From assembly GCA_032718565.1 (NCBI GenBank), contig JAVGVS010000020.1, forward strand, positions 1,154,968 through 1,218,967: a stretch of DNA of 64,000 nucleotides, given 5' to 3'. The first letter of the stretch is position 1; each line of letters begins with the position of its first letter. Source of the DNA: Distichodus sexfasciatus (lineage: Eukaryota; Chordata; Actinopteri; Characiformes; Distichodontidae). Position numbers and translations under genes: made by a program. The notes under the pieces are model-generated. The model was not told where the DNA came from. It saw only the letters and a list, made by a program, of their open reading frames with translations, and did not search any database. This document shows positions 41,211 to 52,163 of the stretch, piece after piece.

Positions 41211-41478
41211 AAAAGGCACGGTAGTTGTGCTGTGGTCTAAATGACCGAAATCCTGTATTAAGATTTTAATATTGGTTTCTGAGCCGTTAGGCCCCTGATC
41301 AAGGCCCTAAACCATCAGTTGTTTTCGGTAGATTACTCCTGTAATTAGGAAATGTCAAAAGTCACTTGAAGGAAATTTTGTTGTATTGTGGACAATGCAA
41401 CGACAATAAAATATTCTATTCTATTCTACTCTATTCTCTATAAGAACATCAGCTAAATGACTAAATATAAATACAATC
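41211..41478 (+). mobile_element. tRNA-derived SINE, third family, interrupted by an L2-like tail
   Basis: GGCACGGTAGTTGTGCTGTGG (head), AGGCCCCTGATCAAGGCCCTAAACC (body) and TATAAGAACATCAGCTAAATGACTAAATATAAAT (3' tail) are parts of one SINE type. Between body and tail lies 41360-41440, which has the signature of an L2-clade LINE 3' end. The copy at 62.6 kb runs from body to tail without this segment. Confidence 0.65.
41360..41442 (+). mobile_element. L2-like LINE 3' tail with (ATTCT)n
   Basis: GAAATTTTGTTGTATTGTGG, CAATGCAACGACAATAAAAT and the terminal ATTCT repeats (41413-41442) match the ending of fish L2-clade elements (GACAATAAA followed by ATTCT repeats). It is severely 5' truncated, as is usual. 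Confidence 0.65.
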
Positions 41479-42245
41479 AATCAATATTATTAATTAAATG
41501 TTATTTGCCATTACTCTTATTCCTTAGCCTGCTGTTCTCCATACAGTTTCAGACATTTTCTGCCTGTGTTTGAGTGTGTGTGTGTGGGTGGGTGTGTGTA
41601 TGTGTAAGAGCGTCATGCTGGATTTGATCGAGAGTGGATTAACCTGTCACTGCCTTATTTTCATACACATTACTGCTAACATGACCTCTGGCACCCAAAA
41701 CACTTTTACCCTTAACGTGATCTGAGATTAAATTTCCAGCAAACGCCCTTCCAGGGAGAACATTTCATTCCTGGCCATGCACTCAGTAGCTGTTGGCATT
41801 AGAGACCAGCGGAGTTGCTGTTGTTGTTTTGTGTTTTAAGTCTAGCTGCCATTTGCAAATCCACATTAGAGGTTGCCAGGTGTTGATAAATCCCCTCGAC
41901 ATTTCCCCCAGACGTTCTGCAGCCCTCACTGACATTCTCTCTACACGGCAGGGGCAGATTCAGAGCGCTGTTCTGGTATTTAGGGAACATCTTCTGGGAG
42001 CTTCTTAAAGACATTAAATTGCTCAGTGCTTTATATTGCTGAGCTTGTCGGTTGTTCATGTGTTGGTGTTTAAGAACCTGACGGTGCATCCTGTACATCA
42101 CACTTAACAAAATTGTTAATTAAAAAATATTCCTACGTAGGCTGATGAGTAATAGACATTAATAGTTCAACTCAACATCATGCATAAAACAGTGTTAATG
42201 CTGAATATTGGCCTCTTGGTCCATTTTAAAGTAAAATTCAGCGTT
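41479..42245. other. Single-copy stretch
   Basis: A GT-rich run at 41572-41602. Part 41690-42010 is GC-balanced with overlapping open frames on both strands and no domain. Confidence 0.35.
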
Positions 42246-42246
42246 C

Positions 42247-42531
42247 AGGGTGGCACAGAGGTGCAGTGGTTAGCGCTGCCGCCTCACAGCAAGAAGGTCC
42301 TGGGTTGGATCCCCGGGTCGGCTGTAGGGCCTTTCTGTGTGGAGTTTGCATGTTCACGTGGTTTCCTCCAGTTTCCTCCCACAGTCCAACAGCATGCAAT
42401 ATAGGTTAATTGGCGACTCTAAATTAGCCCGTAAGATATGAATGTGAGTGTAAGTGTGTGGGTGTGTGCCCTGTGGTGTGGTGGCGCCTGCCCAGGGTTG
42501 CTCCCCGCCTTGCGCGGATAGGCTGTATATC
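42247..42531 (+). mobile_element. tRNA-derived SINE, DANA/mermaid-like
   Basis: GGGTGGCACAGAGGTGCAG start, box A region GTGGTTAGCGCTGCCGCCTC, AAGAAGGTCCTGGG with box B GGTTGGATCCC, CTTTCTGTGTGGAGTTTGC, TTAATTGGCGACTCTAAATT, a GTGTGGGTGTGTG middle, GCGCCTGCCCAGGGTTGCTC and GCGGATAGGCTG. The final GAATGA tail is lost. Confidence 0.85.
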
Positions 42532-43190
42532 ATCGCTGTCGTATGGAAACTTTGTAAGTCCATTTTTGGTCATTTTTATTTTTTGTCATAAAACAATTCT
42601 ATTGGTCAGTCTTCACATTGGTCTGACAGTTTAAAAATATTAAATATTTAAATATTAAAACAACTTGTTCATATATTTATATACAATGCTCATATATTTA
42701 GAATATACATTGTTTTTTCACTTTTCTGAAAAATAACCGCTTTGGACATAAAAGGTTTCCACTTGACAGTGACGATATTTTAGTTAAGCTGGAATGTTCC
42801 ATTCAAATGTTCTCCACTTGTCTTCATGGTTAAGTCTTGTTCTAACTCTATGAATACGTTTTAAAAAACACCTGATAGCCTCTTCTCCTAATGCTAACTG
42901 TCCAGTTAAATGGATTTTGTAATCGTCTATATAATGCATATGTGATACTTCAAGTACAGAGCAATTTCTCAGAGCAAACAACAGAACAGTGCAAACATGC
43001 AATGCATTTCAGACAGGTCATTTTAAACAATCAGTTGCTTTGGGGACGAGGTTAAAATAATTCAGTGAAGTGAAATATTCCACAAAATTTCATGTCATCC
43101 TGAGCAATCCCTTTAAGGAGCACAAAAACAGTGTGAGCATGACACGAATGCAATTTTTTCTGCTGCAAAAAACACAAATGCATTTACATC
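42532..43190. other. AT-rich stretch, nothing recognised
   Basis: TTAAATATTTAAATATT at 42645 is a short self-complementary run. No family identified. Confidence 0.4.
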
Positions 43191-43194
43191 ATTT

Positions 43195-43437
43195 ACATGC
43201 ATTTCCGTGTGTGCACCACGTTTTTATACGTTGTGGGTACATTTTTAGGTCTTTTTTGATTTCCTAAAATCACTAAAATCTATTTTTTATGGCTTTGTGG
43301 AGACTTTTGAGACGCCCTCATTTGGAAAAATGACTATAAAAATGCAAGTTTTATTTGAGAAACTAAAAAAGGGTAAAAGATGTGCATTTGGTTAGTGAGG
43401 TTAGGGTTAGTGTGTGTGTGTGTGTGTGTGTGTGTGG
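43195..43437 (+). repeat. Fish GTGGGGAC repeat, copy 2, ending in (TG)n
   Basis: GGCTTTGTGGAGACTTTTGAG, AAAATGACTATAAAAATGC, TATTTGAGAAACTAAAAAAGG and TAAAAGATGTGCATTTGGTTAG align with the 40.0-40.17 kb copy. TTAGGGTTAG and 13 TG units (43411-43436) follow. Confidence 0.7.
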
Positions 43438-43439
43438 GG

Positions 43440-44875
43440 AGAACATAGATCTGTCTTAATGTGCTGACCTTATGTAAAACTAGTCTAGTTAATAGGAGCC
43501 GATTAGGAGGAGTAAATATCATCAAATAATGGAATTATGTCTAACATTCTTTGAAAATGTCAAATTTCTCTTTGGTATTGTTTTATTTCACCGCATACAC
43601 CCCAGACACATTCAGTAGCACTAATTAGAAAGATAAAAGATGTGCGCTCACCCTAAAATGCCTGAACACACTTCAACTGGATCAGTTTTTGCACAGATTA
43701 AGTAACAACCTGTTAGTTCAGTGGAAGGTTTTAACAAATTAAAGAGCCGATATTGATTGCATGTTCATCTTTTCTTCACATTTATTGCATGCATAATTTA
43801 TGTAACCTTAATTGGCGACGGCTATTGGTAAGCCATCAAAAATTATATGCGCATTCATGGCTGGTTTCAGGCCCCATTATCAGTAAGGCGATATCTAGAT
43901 ATCGGCTGCAAACTAATGTCGGGGTTTTGTTCATGACAAGGTGTTTTGTGTTTCTGTAATTACAAACCAGTTGGGAATGTTCCATGCTGGTGGTGGTGGT
44001 GGAGGAGCCAGAGGGGGGAGGTTAAAGTGTTTTCAGCCCACCTCCATTTGATCTGTATTACCGCAAGATTGCTTAACACTGCTCAGCTCGTCTGACAGAT
44101 AGTTCAAGTCTATTTTGAGGGGGATCGATTATATTTTCCTGAGAAAATTGTGTGCAGTTGGAGCCACAGTGTAGCTTGGGGGCTGAATATTATGCAAAGA
44201 AGCAGTAACCCACCAAAGGAGGGTTTCTTTTTTTTTTTTTTCCTGTGTTTGAAGGGTCAGGTTGGGAGCTTTCTTATGGAGGAGAAAAGTGGGGAATCTT
44301 GGCTTCTGGACTTATCTGGTGAGCGAAGCGTGGGGCACTTTCTCCATCTTCCCTTCATTTCTCGTCTATCTCTGGCACCAAACTTATCACAATAATGTTG
44401 AGTAAGATCGTTTTTTGGCTTGCGCCTGACAAACTGATATAAATTTCAATCTGACTCTGACAGAAGTTTTCATTCTGCCAAGAGTGCAGAAAGTTAAGAA
44501 AAAGGGGGAGGGTGCGGAAGTGAGGGAGCGGAGATATACGTGTTGTGTGAACACAAGCTAAAACATTTCTGTGGAACTTTTGCCAGATGATTGATTTACG
44601 GTTTTAATACTCCAGGTTTGAATGATGTTGTGACTTACTGAAGTGAAATTGGCACTTGAGTGGAAACCTCTTTTGGTTGGGATGATAACTTGTTTGAATC
44701 TATTTTGTAAACAAAACCAATGTGCTTATTGGCTAACAAATAGTACAGCGTATTCCAACAGTAATTACTCTAATAACAAGATCATATGTCATATTATTAG
44801 TAGATATTATTTTCTCGTGTCTTTGAATAGGAATGTGCTAGGAATAAAGCCTAGAAACGCTGAAAACTGAAAAGA
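43440..44875. other. Mostly single-copy stretch
   Basis: Parts 43740-44130 and 44260-44560 are GC-balanced and repeat-free and may be conserved DNA (CTTAATTGGCGACGGC near 43808; a GGT-rich run at 43990). A 13-T run lies at 44228. No exon recognised. Confidence 0.3.
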
Positions 44876-44879
44876 CCCA

Positions 44880-45130
44880 CATTGACCAGCATGTGTTTTG
44901 AGCCGGGTCATGATGGTCTTTTGCTGGTTATGGTGGTAATTTTCTGGCTTGAAGATGCTTAAAGTGTTCAAAACACAACTTAATCTGTTTTGTCATGCTG
45001 GTCTGGCACCAAATCAAGCATGAAGGTGTTCAAAACATAACTCATGCTGGTTACAAATAAAACGGAACTCTATTAACTGTCATGTTTCGGTGATCAGCAA
45101 GACCAGCTGAGCTCTTTTTCCACCTCTTGG
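44880..45130. repeat. Decayed GACCAGCATG-type element
   Basis: TTGACCAGCATGTGTTTTGA near 44882 and opposed GTCATGCTGGTC, CATGCTGGTTAC and GATCAGCAAGACCAGCTG words fit a common fish repeat built from CCAGCATG/CATGCTGG. Also GTGTTCAAAACA recurs at 44957 and 45028. Ends unclear. Confidence 0.4.
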
Positions 45131-45149
45131 ACATTATAAGCTGGTTTCT

Positions 45150-45240
45150 TGCTCATGGATTAAGCCTAGTCTTAGACTAAATTGCAGCACCAACAGAGAT
45201 TTAACAGGCTTAATCCTTGACTGGGAAATTGGGCCTACAT
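45150..45240. mobile_element. Small inverted-repeat element (GGATTAAGCCTAGTC)
   Basis: GGATTAAGCCTAGTCTTAGAC on the left is answered by AACAGGCTTAATCC on the right, whose complement is GGATTAAGCCTGTT. I recall this pairing from a short fish MITE. About 90 bp, no coding. Confidence 0.5.
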
Positions 45241-46480
45241 GTCACTACTCCTAAATGAGAATGTATTGACATTAGGGTGAAATCCTTCCAATTTCATTCA
45301 ATCTCAATGGTTATGTCAAATAAAAAGCTTCTGAAGATTCTTTCTACAGGAAGGTAGAATAAAAGTGAAGTCGAACTCAACTTCACATCCAGTACCATTT
45401 ATCCACTGTTGATTCTTAAAAAGAAACAGCCTGTAACGTGTCAAAAATTTCCATATTTCACGAAGATGTTCTACATGATGGTTTTTCATCAATGCAACTT
45501 TGCATATTTAAAGTGACTCTTCTGTGCACGGTAGCACTTGAGTGGAAAACCGTCCATGTGCTTTGACTCAATGGATCATCATTCATACATCAAAGGGTTA
45601 ACTGTTGAAAAAGATCAACATCAAGGAGCTTTATTTCCCCTTTAACCACACACCCAAAAGTGGTACCCAGGGTGCACGGCCATTACATCCCAGTAGTGGC
45701 CATGCCAGTCGTCTCCTGATGGCGATCTGCTGCCAGGACCAGTTTGGCACAAACAGCAGAGGGAGGAATCCTGCACCCTCATTACATACCTGCCACTCTA
45801 ATTACAAGCTGCTGAAGAGATGTTATTCTACACCTGCTGGTGACAATGACAGCGCCTCTGTCCCCCGATCCTCTCCACCTTTTGTGTAACAGGGCGCCCA
45901 GTGCAACACAACACCCCTGTAAATAAATGAAGCTTTGCAGGCAACACGGCCGAGCCAAGGAACAAAACAGCCTCTTCGTCCGCTTAAAAGAAGGAGCAAG
46001 ATGCGCCATGCCAGCACGTGCACTTTAGCCCCCTTTCCAAAATGGCCGACGGGAAAAACTTGCTGCTTCTTTATAGGTTTTGGCATTTCTCCTGAAGCCT
46101 TTCTCCTGAGCTGAACACCTCAACCTCACATACTCAAGGCTTTAAATAATTTTACATTATTTTGTTCTTAATTCTGTGTGTAACATGGCAAAGTAGATAA
46201 AGGGAAACCTTCAAACCACCAAAACATGGACAGTACTCTGAACCACCATACTGACTACTCCAACTTATTGTACAGAGGTAAGGTGCTGTAAAAAATGGCA
46301 ATTAAAAATCTTTTATTAACACTTTGAGTGTGGTGTCAATGAATGGACAACTATCCAAACTTTGAATTCATGCATGGAATAGTTATCGTGCCAACTTTAC
46401 TACATTGTTCTTTTACCCTCCAAAGATAAACCATTTCAAAAGACTAGCAAGAAGGAGAGAAAAAAGACAATGCAAACCAA
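45241..46480. other. Single-copy stretch with candidate conserved patch
   Basis: The part 45635-46020 is GC-balanced and repeat-free (ATGGCGATCTGCTGCCAGG; CTCTAATTACAAGCTGC), with overlapping open frames up to 94 codons on both strands and no domain. It is a candidate regulatory element. The rest is AT-rich. Confidence 0.35.
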
Positions 46481-46483
46481 ATG

Positions 46484-46733
46484 AAAGTGAGTGATTATTT
46501 GTCACTGTGAACACACCACAGCTCAGCACACAGTGCACCACAATCAAATGTGACCTCTGCATTTGATCCATCTGTGAAGGAACAGTGGGCAGCTGACGTG
46601 AGCAGCCTCCAGGGAGCAGTTCTTGGGGACGGTATCTTACTCATGAGGACCTCAGTGATATCTTTACAGGTCCCGGGATTCGAACCAGCGACCTTCTGAT
46701 CACGGGGTGAACGTTACACTATCAACTGCCCCA
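46484..46733 (-). mobile_element. tRNA-derived SINE, second family
   Basis: On the minus strand: GTTGATAGTGTAACGTTCAC head, GTGATCAGAAGGTCGCTGGT with box B GGTTCGAATCCC, CCTGTAAAGATATCACTGAG, CCGTCCCCAAGAACTGCTCC, TCCTTCACAGATGGATCAAA and the CACTGTGTGCTGAGCTGTGG tail. It is nearly collinear with the 10.1 kb copy. Confidence 0.85.
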
Positions 46734-46836
46734 CATTCACAATTAATTGTAGGTTATAACACCCTCGAAGTCACTGGCTCACTGGCTTTAGAGGTATAAC
46801 TTCTCCATACTCCTGTTTTTCAACCTGTTATGCATA

Positions 46837-47292
46837 TAAACTGCTCACCCACAACATTATAACCACCATGTCATAATGTGGCATCTTTCTACCAGAACCA
46901 GCATTAACATTTTCAGCAATGTGAGTGACGGTAGCTCTTACTGAACCAGAACACACAAGCTGGCTTTAACTGTCCATCATTGAGCCTTAGCTGCACCTTA
47001 CACTGTTGCTGGTTCACCCGTTCACCCTTTCTCGGAGCACTTTTAGTAGCTCCTGACGACTGCAGAGCGAGAACATCCCACAAAAGCTGGATATGCCAAT
47101 TTAACACTTGTCAAATTCACGCACATCCTTCGGTTTGTCCTTTTTTATGCTTCCAAAAACACTTACTGCAAAGCTAAAATGTTTGCTTGTGGCCTAATAT
47201 ATTCCACTTGCTGCTGTGTGCCATTGTTACGAGGTAATCAGCGTTATTCACTTCAACTGTTCCTGGTCATAATGGTATGACTGATCAGTGTA
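46837..47292. mobile_element. TA-flanked DNA transposon, Tc1/mariner-like (ACTGATCAG ends)
   Basis: The right end CATAATGGTATGACTGATCAGTGTA, read as complement TACACTGATCAGTCATACCA, aligns with the left end TAAACTGCTCACCCACAACA. Both ends carry TA. Internal blocks CACCTTACACTGTTGCTGG, GGAGCACTTTTAGTAGCTCC and CACTTGTCAAATTCACGCAC are ones I recall from a widespread fish non-autonomous element. No transposase remains in 456 bp. Confidence 0.7.
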
Positions 47293-48360
47293 GATGCAAA
47301 ATACAAAGTGCACCAAGACATTAAATTACAATTATACTACTTAAGTAGCATTTACCCTTGAGGAAAGTGGTAAAGCAATGCTATTATTGCAGTGAGTTAA
47401 TCAAAGAAGACAGAATCTCACACCATATAACGTGGATTTGCAATTTCTGCATTATGAGAAAATACATCTTCACGTCAAGTTAATCAATAGGTGGCTTCCC
47501 CAACTGACATCTGCCGTGTTGTCAGTGTGTTACATTAACAACTGTCAAGAATAAACCTCTATTCTGATGCTCAGATTAGCTTTGCAGCAATTGTCACTGG
47601 AACCTCTACACCTCAAAACTATTTCAAATTAAAAGCAAACACACTCAAGCCCAGTTTCACCAGCACAGAAAAACCTGCACAGTAATGCACTTGTGTGTTA
47701 CCGTATGAATTCTACTGCAATCACTTTAACTTTGTGCCTACAAAGTAGCCTATAGATACATATAAAAATGGTGAGGGGAGGAAACCGATCCAATTCAATT
47801 CGGCCCGTGATGATCCTAAGGCCATTGTGCGATGGAAAAAAAGCAACTGCTCCCTCCGCCCGAACACGGAGCGCATGTATAAGAGCGCTAAACGCTCTTT
47901 TCTGGAGTCCACATTAGGCGGCACGGCTCTTTAAGGGCTTACGATGGCCATTTAGCATCAGCCGAGCCAGCTTACCATGGCCGTGTCGAGATAACATGCA
48001 AGCATCCGCTGGGTTTTCATTGGCTGTCAGATGTGATTTTACAGTGGCTGAGAGGAAGTGGAGCGCGGCGCTAAAAGATGCACGCACGGAGCCGAGACGA
48101 GGACACAGGCTTTAAAAATAGCACGAAAAAGAGAGAGAGGGATTGTGGATGTAACCTGCAGATGAATGTGCTCAAGATGTTACAGGATACAGACTGCACC
48201 ATTCGGGCACAATAGACTCGGGTCTCTATAAAATGGGACGAACTGCAAAGGAAAAGTGAGCTAAAAAATCTCATTTTCAAATGAGTTCATTAATGTTGCT
48301 CAGTGCGGTGTCACAAATCATGGAAAAGGGAATTGAACTGAACCAAACAGAATGGAAAAA
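47293..48360. other. Single-copy stretch with CpG-retaining patch
   Basis: The part 47780-48110 is GC-balanced (GGCGGCACGGCTCTTTAAGG; GGAGCGCGGCGCTAAAAGAT) and free of repeats, so it is a candidate conserved element. The rest is AT-rich. No exon is supported. Confidence 0.35.
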
Positions 48361-49198
48361 CAGTGCGGGGGAAGCCACTTTTAAATGGTAGTTTTTCAAA
48401 CTACAAGCTGATTAAAAGTAGCTAAGCTACAGCCAAGCTACTGTTTTAATGTAATAGTTAGCTACACCACAAGCTACTGAGATAAAGTAGCTATCTACAT
48501 CCAAGCTACAGTATTTCATCCAGTAATACTTAGTATTTATTAAGTAGGATCATCTTAAAGTAAATAGATTTTAACAATGTAAAATGTGATGTTAAAAGTA
48601 ATATGAAAATCTATATGTTTTAAGAACGTTTAAGAATCAAAACAATGGTGTCATGTTTTGGGTTTTTTTTTAGCTTGCATAAGTTATACTCAAATATGTA
48701 TGTTCTGTCTGTTTCGCCTTTCAGAGTCATACATTTGGATAAATACCAGCTTTCTCAAGGAGGACTCCATTTTCCGACTCCATCTCGCAGCTGCCAAGAG
48801 AACGGTGTGATGTAAGAATGTGTGCCATTGGCATGAGTGCCATTTCAACACTAATCAGAAAGTTAGTAATGATGTAACTTTTTTGCCACACTCATCCCTA
48901 TATGTAAAGAGTAGTTGCAAAGTTACCACTGAGGTACTCTTGAGCAAGGTACTGTCCCCAAGCACTGCTCCCCGGCCACTTTTTAGCTGCCCGCTGCTCC
49001 TTCACGGATGGGTTAAATGCAGAGGTCACATTTCGTTGCATGGTGCACTGTGTGCTGTGCTGTGTTCACAATGACAAATAATCACTCACTTTCACTAGTA
49101 ACTGGAAAAGATGCACTGTTTTAAAAATAACTTTGCTACTGAACAAACTAGTTAAGGTAGCAGCACCACTAATTTTAGTTGGCTGCTCCCCAACACTG
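48361..49198 (+). mobile_element. hAT-like 'GTAGCT-rich' element, copy 4, most complete, with nested SINE
   Basis: Starts CAGTGCGGGGGAAGCCACTT and ends CTGCTCCCCAACACTG, whose complement CAGTGTTGGGGAGCAGCC is the matching inverted repeat. Blocks include AAAGTAGCTAAGCTACAGCC, TAGCTATCTACATCCAAGCT, CTGTCTGTTTCGCCTTTCAG and CCGACTCCATCTCGCAGCTGCCAAGAG. A second-family SINE occupies 48919-49098. Flanking octamers TGGAAAAA and TAGATGAA match at only 5 of 8, so the target duplication is decayed or the ends are slightly off. Confidence 0.75.
48919..49098 (+). mobile_element. Second-family SINE, 5' truncated, nested in hAT-like element
   Basis: GTTACCACTGAGGTACTCTTG, GGTACTGTCCCCAAGCACTG, CTCCTTCACGGATGGGTTAA, ATGCAGAGGTCACATTTCG and GTGTTCACAATGACAAATAATCACTC. 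The tRNA-like head is missing. Confidence 0.8.
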
Positions 49199-49354
49199 TA
49201 GATGAATCCACACATCTCTTGTTATGACCAGAAGATCTGTACTTTTTTCCAGAAGATTGGGCATATTGGCTCCTGCAACTTGCTGATAGACTATCTAAAT
49301 CCCACAGACTAGGACTAGAAATCACGCCAGCAATTCCAGGGCACTCAGCAGGAC

Positions 49355-49552
49355 AACGATGATCGGAGGGTCGGCGGCTCAAGTCCTGGACTGGAAAAGG
49401 TACCACTGGGGTACTCATGAGCAAGGTACCGTCCCCAAATACTGCTCCCCGGACGCTGCACATCAGCTGGCCACTGATGGGTCAAATGCAGAGGTCACAT
49501 TGCATTGTGGTGCACTGTGTGCTGTGCTGTGTTCACAATGACAAATAATTAC
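49355..49552 (+). mobile_element. tRNA-derived SINE, second family
   Basis: GATGATCGGAGGGTCGGCGG with box B GGCTCAAGTCCTGG, GGAAAAGGTACCACTGGGG, GAGCAAGGTACCGTCCCCAA and TGATGGGTCAAATGCAGAGG. The tail GTGTTCACAATGACAAATAA follows. It is slightly deleted in the TCCTTCACGGA block. Confidence 0.8.
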
Positions 49553-49669
49553 TTGCTTAAAATTCACTTAAATTCAGTATGTGCTGTCCCTAAACCGCTT
49601 TGCCCTACCTTAGTACCTCAATCATATTTTGTTCTATAATGTTAAAAGTTGATTAAACCTCATATGTAA

Positions 49670-49930
49670 TGCAATACTGTACAAAAGTCTTTATTTTTTG
49701 CTTTAAATTAGACAGTAGCTACTGTGATTTATTAAAATATGTGCCATACGCCAATTCTATTCCTCAAGACTGCATGAAGAAGCACAGGAAAGTCTGGTTC
49801 TGTAGTAACGAGGGGTGCCTTTGTACAGTACTGTACGTGCACGCTATTCCATACGTTAGATTAGTGCTGTACAGAGAAGGCTATTATCTTCTGGGAAGTA
49901 ACAGACACCCCACAATGCATCAGTGATTAT
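49670..49930. repeat. Interspersed repeat with ACTGTACAAAAGTCTT and GTGATTTATT blocks
   Basis: Shares ACTGTRCAAAAGYCTT and CTGTGATTTATTAAAATATG with the elements at 16.6 and 36.7 kb. TGTACAGTACTGTAC at 49824 is a short palindrome. Class unknown. Confidence 0.45.
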
Positions 49931-50515
49931 TGCAATTCTTATGTAACACAAGAACAAGCATGTTAAGTGTATGTGTAGTAAAGTACATACAGTATGTACA
50001 GCAGCTGTTCAGAATTATACATGAGCAAAACTCAACAGAGAAACACATACAGTATGTCTTACTGTAAAATAAAATAATAATTACAGTGGATTAGAAGTGG
50101 ATTGTAAACACATGAACATATACAGAACATATATAATCACATGAGAGAAGGAACACAATCAGTATTAGCTATTTTATAGACAGTCATTATCAGCGTTTTA
50201 TTACTAGCAGTTATCATTAAAAATATTTGTGTATTTACTTAAAGAGGGATTTATGATATAATAAAAAATTGTAACATTTTAACTGATAATTGATGATACT
50301 TTTTTAAACTTTAGATATTAAACATATGTATACTTTGATACTTTAAAAACACACTTAGTATTATATATTATAAATATATAACTAATAAAATAAAAATATT
50401 GGGTAAATGAATGTAATTATTTTTTTGTTATAAATGTTTATAGCATGCAAAATATGATACATTAAAAACAGTAGCATTTAGAAAATTCTATTTTTTTCTT
50501 GTTGTTGTTATTCAT
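49931..50515. other. Very AT-rich stretch
   Basis: Nothing recognised beyond short TATA runs. Confidence 0.45.
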
Positions 50516-50519
50516 TCAG

Positions 50520-50760
50520 AAGTCCATTTGTCATTGTGTCGGTAAAGCCAAAGTCAACTTCATCTTTATGGTCATCTCAACTACATGTATATACGTTTCT
50601 TCAATACAACAAGAAAATGTAGTTCCAAGTTTTACAGTAAACTAAAAAGATAGGGTTAAAATGTATAAATATGTACTCTAAGCTAGGCTTTAAAATGTGC
50701 AATAGGTAAAGAGTAGACAATTGTACAAATGTCAAATAAGCAGTCAGGTGAAATACCTAA
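50520..50760 (-). mobile_element. LINE (L2-like) 3' fragment, minus orientation
   Basis: AAGTCAACTTCATCTTTATGGTCATCTCAACTACATGTAT, CAATACAACAAGAAAATGTAG and the TGTGCAATAGGTAAAGAGTAG end match my recollection of the common fish LINE 3' region in reverse (its TTTATGGTCAT is a drifted TTTATTGTCAT). No coding remains. Confidence 0.5.
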
Positions 50761-51525
50761 TTAGATGTGTTCTGGAATGTAATTACAGCTCTAATTAGTG
50801 TGTTTAACGTGCATATGATGAACTGCAATATGTCAAAAGACAAAGACCAAACCATAAAAAATATGACAATGTATGTTCAGATTTAATTGTTTTTCTTTGT
50901 TCAGCAAGAGTAATGTGTGAGCGCATGAGTGCCAAGTAAGGAACAAGGTTTTGACATTCCCAAATCTAATAATCCAAATCTGATTGAATTTTTGACATTG
51001 CTTGACATGAAACCAGAATGCAATTATAAAAATACTAAATTTTGCCTTGTTTTATATTTTTCCAAATACGAATTCCAACGAGTATCAAGTTTTGATGGTA
51101 CATTATCTACTACAGTATATTACACACTATACTATAACATATTGCCTCTACACTTTAACAAACGAGGCCTGGCTGAATATTTCCTCCCAAACGTGATATG
51201 TGATCTTGCGCTGTGCCACTTATATCATGTGAATAAATGAATGTTGAGGTCACGTACCTAACAAAGTAAGTGCACACTCACATGGGGATTACGGCTGATA
51301 ATAGACGCCTGGAGTATTTGCCACAGACTGCAAAGTGTGAGGCAAGTATCTGTTGACAAACCAGATATACAGTGTCTCTCCCTGGTGCACTAATTGGAGA
51401 GTCGAGGCTGTAAGTGGAGATGGGAGTGTGTAGGTGAGACGCTGGCGTATATATACACACACCTGGCGGTGAGAAGGCGACTATGACAGCGAGGAGCATC
51501 GAACGTGCAACACTGGGGCCTTTTG
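50761..51525. other. AT-rich to single-copy stretch
   Basis: No repeat assigned. Open frames to 103 codons are domainless. Confidence 0.35.
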
Positions 51526-51530
51526 CAAAA

Positions 51531-51604
51531 GATCACGCATCTGTCTCACGCATATCCTCTCATTATCCTGCTTAAAAACCCCCCGGAAGGTGAAAGCAAA
51601 CTGC
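51531..51604. repeat. Left copy of a 74-bp direct repeat
   Basis: GATCACGCATCTGTCTCACG...CTCATTATCCTGCTTAAAAA...GGTGAAAGCAAACTGC. It recurs at 52089-52163 with few differences after CTCATTATCC. The hAT-like element lies between the two copies. Confidence 0.85.
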
Positions 51605-51620
51605 ATAAGGAATAAAACAA

Positions 51621-52080
51621 CAGTGTTGGGGAAACTTCTTTTCAAGCTGCAAGCTACTTATAATTGAAAGTGGTTACAACCAAGCTATTTTATCCAGTAA
51701 TAGTTAATATTTGTGCTTTATATTTTTTGACAATGTAATGTCAAATCACAATACGTTTTTAACGTCGTTTTGGAGGTAGAGAGTGTTTTGATTTTCAGAT
51801 AATCGTAAGTTATACACAAATTATTTCTGTCTGTTTCGCCTTTTAGAGATATACATTTATGATAAATCCGACTCTAGATTCTTGCATCCATCTTGACCAT
51901 GGTGGACACCATCGTCCTCCTCCTCTAGAGCGTGCTGTAATGCATTGAGTGGGCATAAACCGTCAAATGCCACTCCTGCCACTTCAATAACACAGAAACA
52001 CTTGGTAGTTGAAAGTCCTGTCTTTTTTAAAAGAGAACAATATTATTTGTAATGATGTAGCGTGCGACACCACTTCCTTT
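51621..52080 (+). mobile_element. hAT-like 'GTAGCT-rich' element, copy 5
   Basis: Starts CAGTGTTGGGGAAACTTCTT. CTGTCTGTTTCGCCTTTTAGAG, GACTCTAGATTCTTGCATCC and AGAGCGTGCTGTAATGC follow, collinear with the 48.4-kb copy. The right terminal inverted repeat is not clear. Confidence 0.7.
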
Positions 52081-52088
52081 TTCCGAAA

Positions 52089-52163
52089 GATCCCGTGTTA
52101 TGCGTCTGTGGTCCTCATCTCATTATCCTGCTTAAAAACCCCCAGAAGGTGAAAGCAAACTGC
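52089..52163. repeat. Right copy of the 74-bp direct repeat
   Basis: CTCATTATCCTGCTTAAAAA begins at 52119 here and at 51559 in the left copy, an offset of 560. This copy runs into single-copy GC-balanced DNA and is probably the original location. Confidence 0.85.

Noticed and set aside
48353..49206. 8-bp target duplication for the most complete GTAGCT-rich element
   Set aside because: Flanking octamers agree at only 5 of 8 positions, so I do not claim it.
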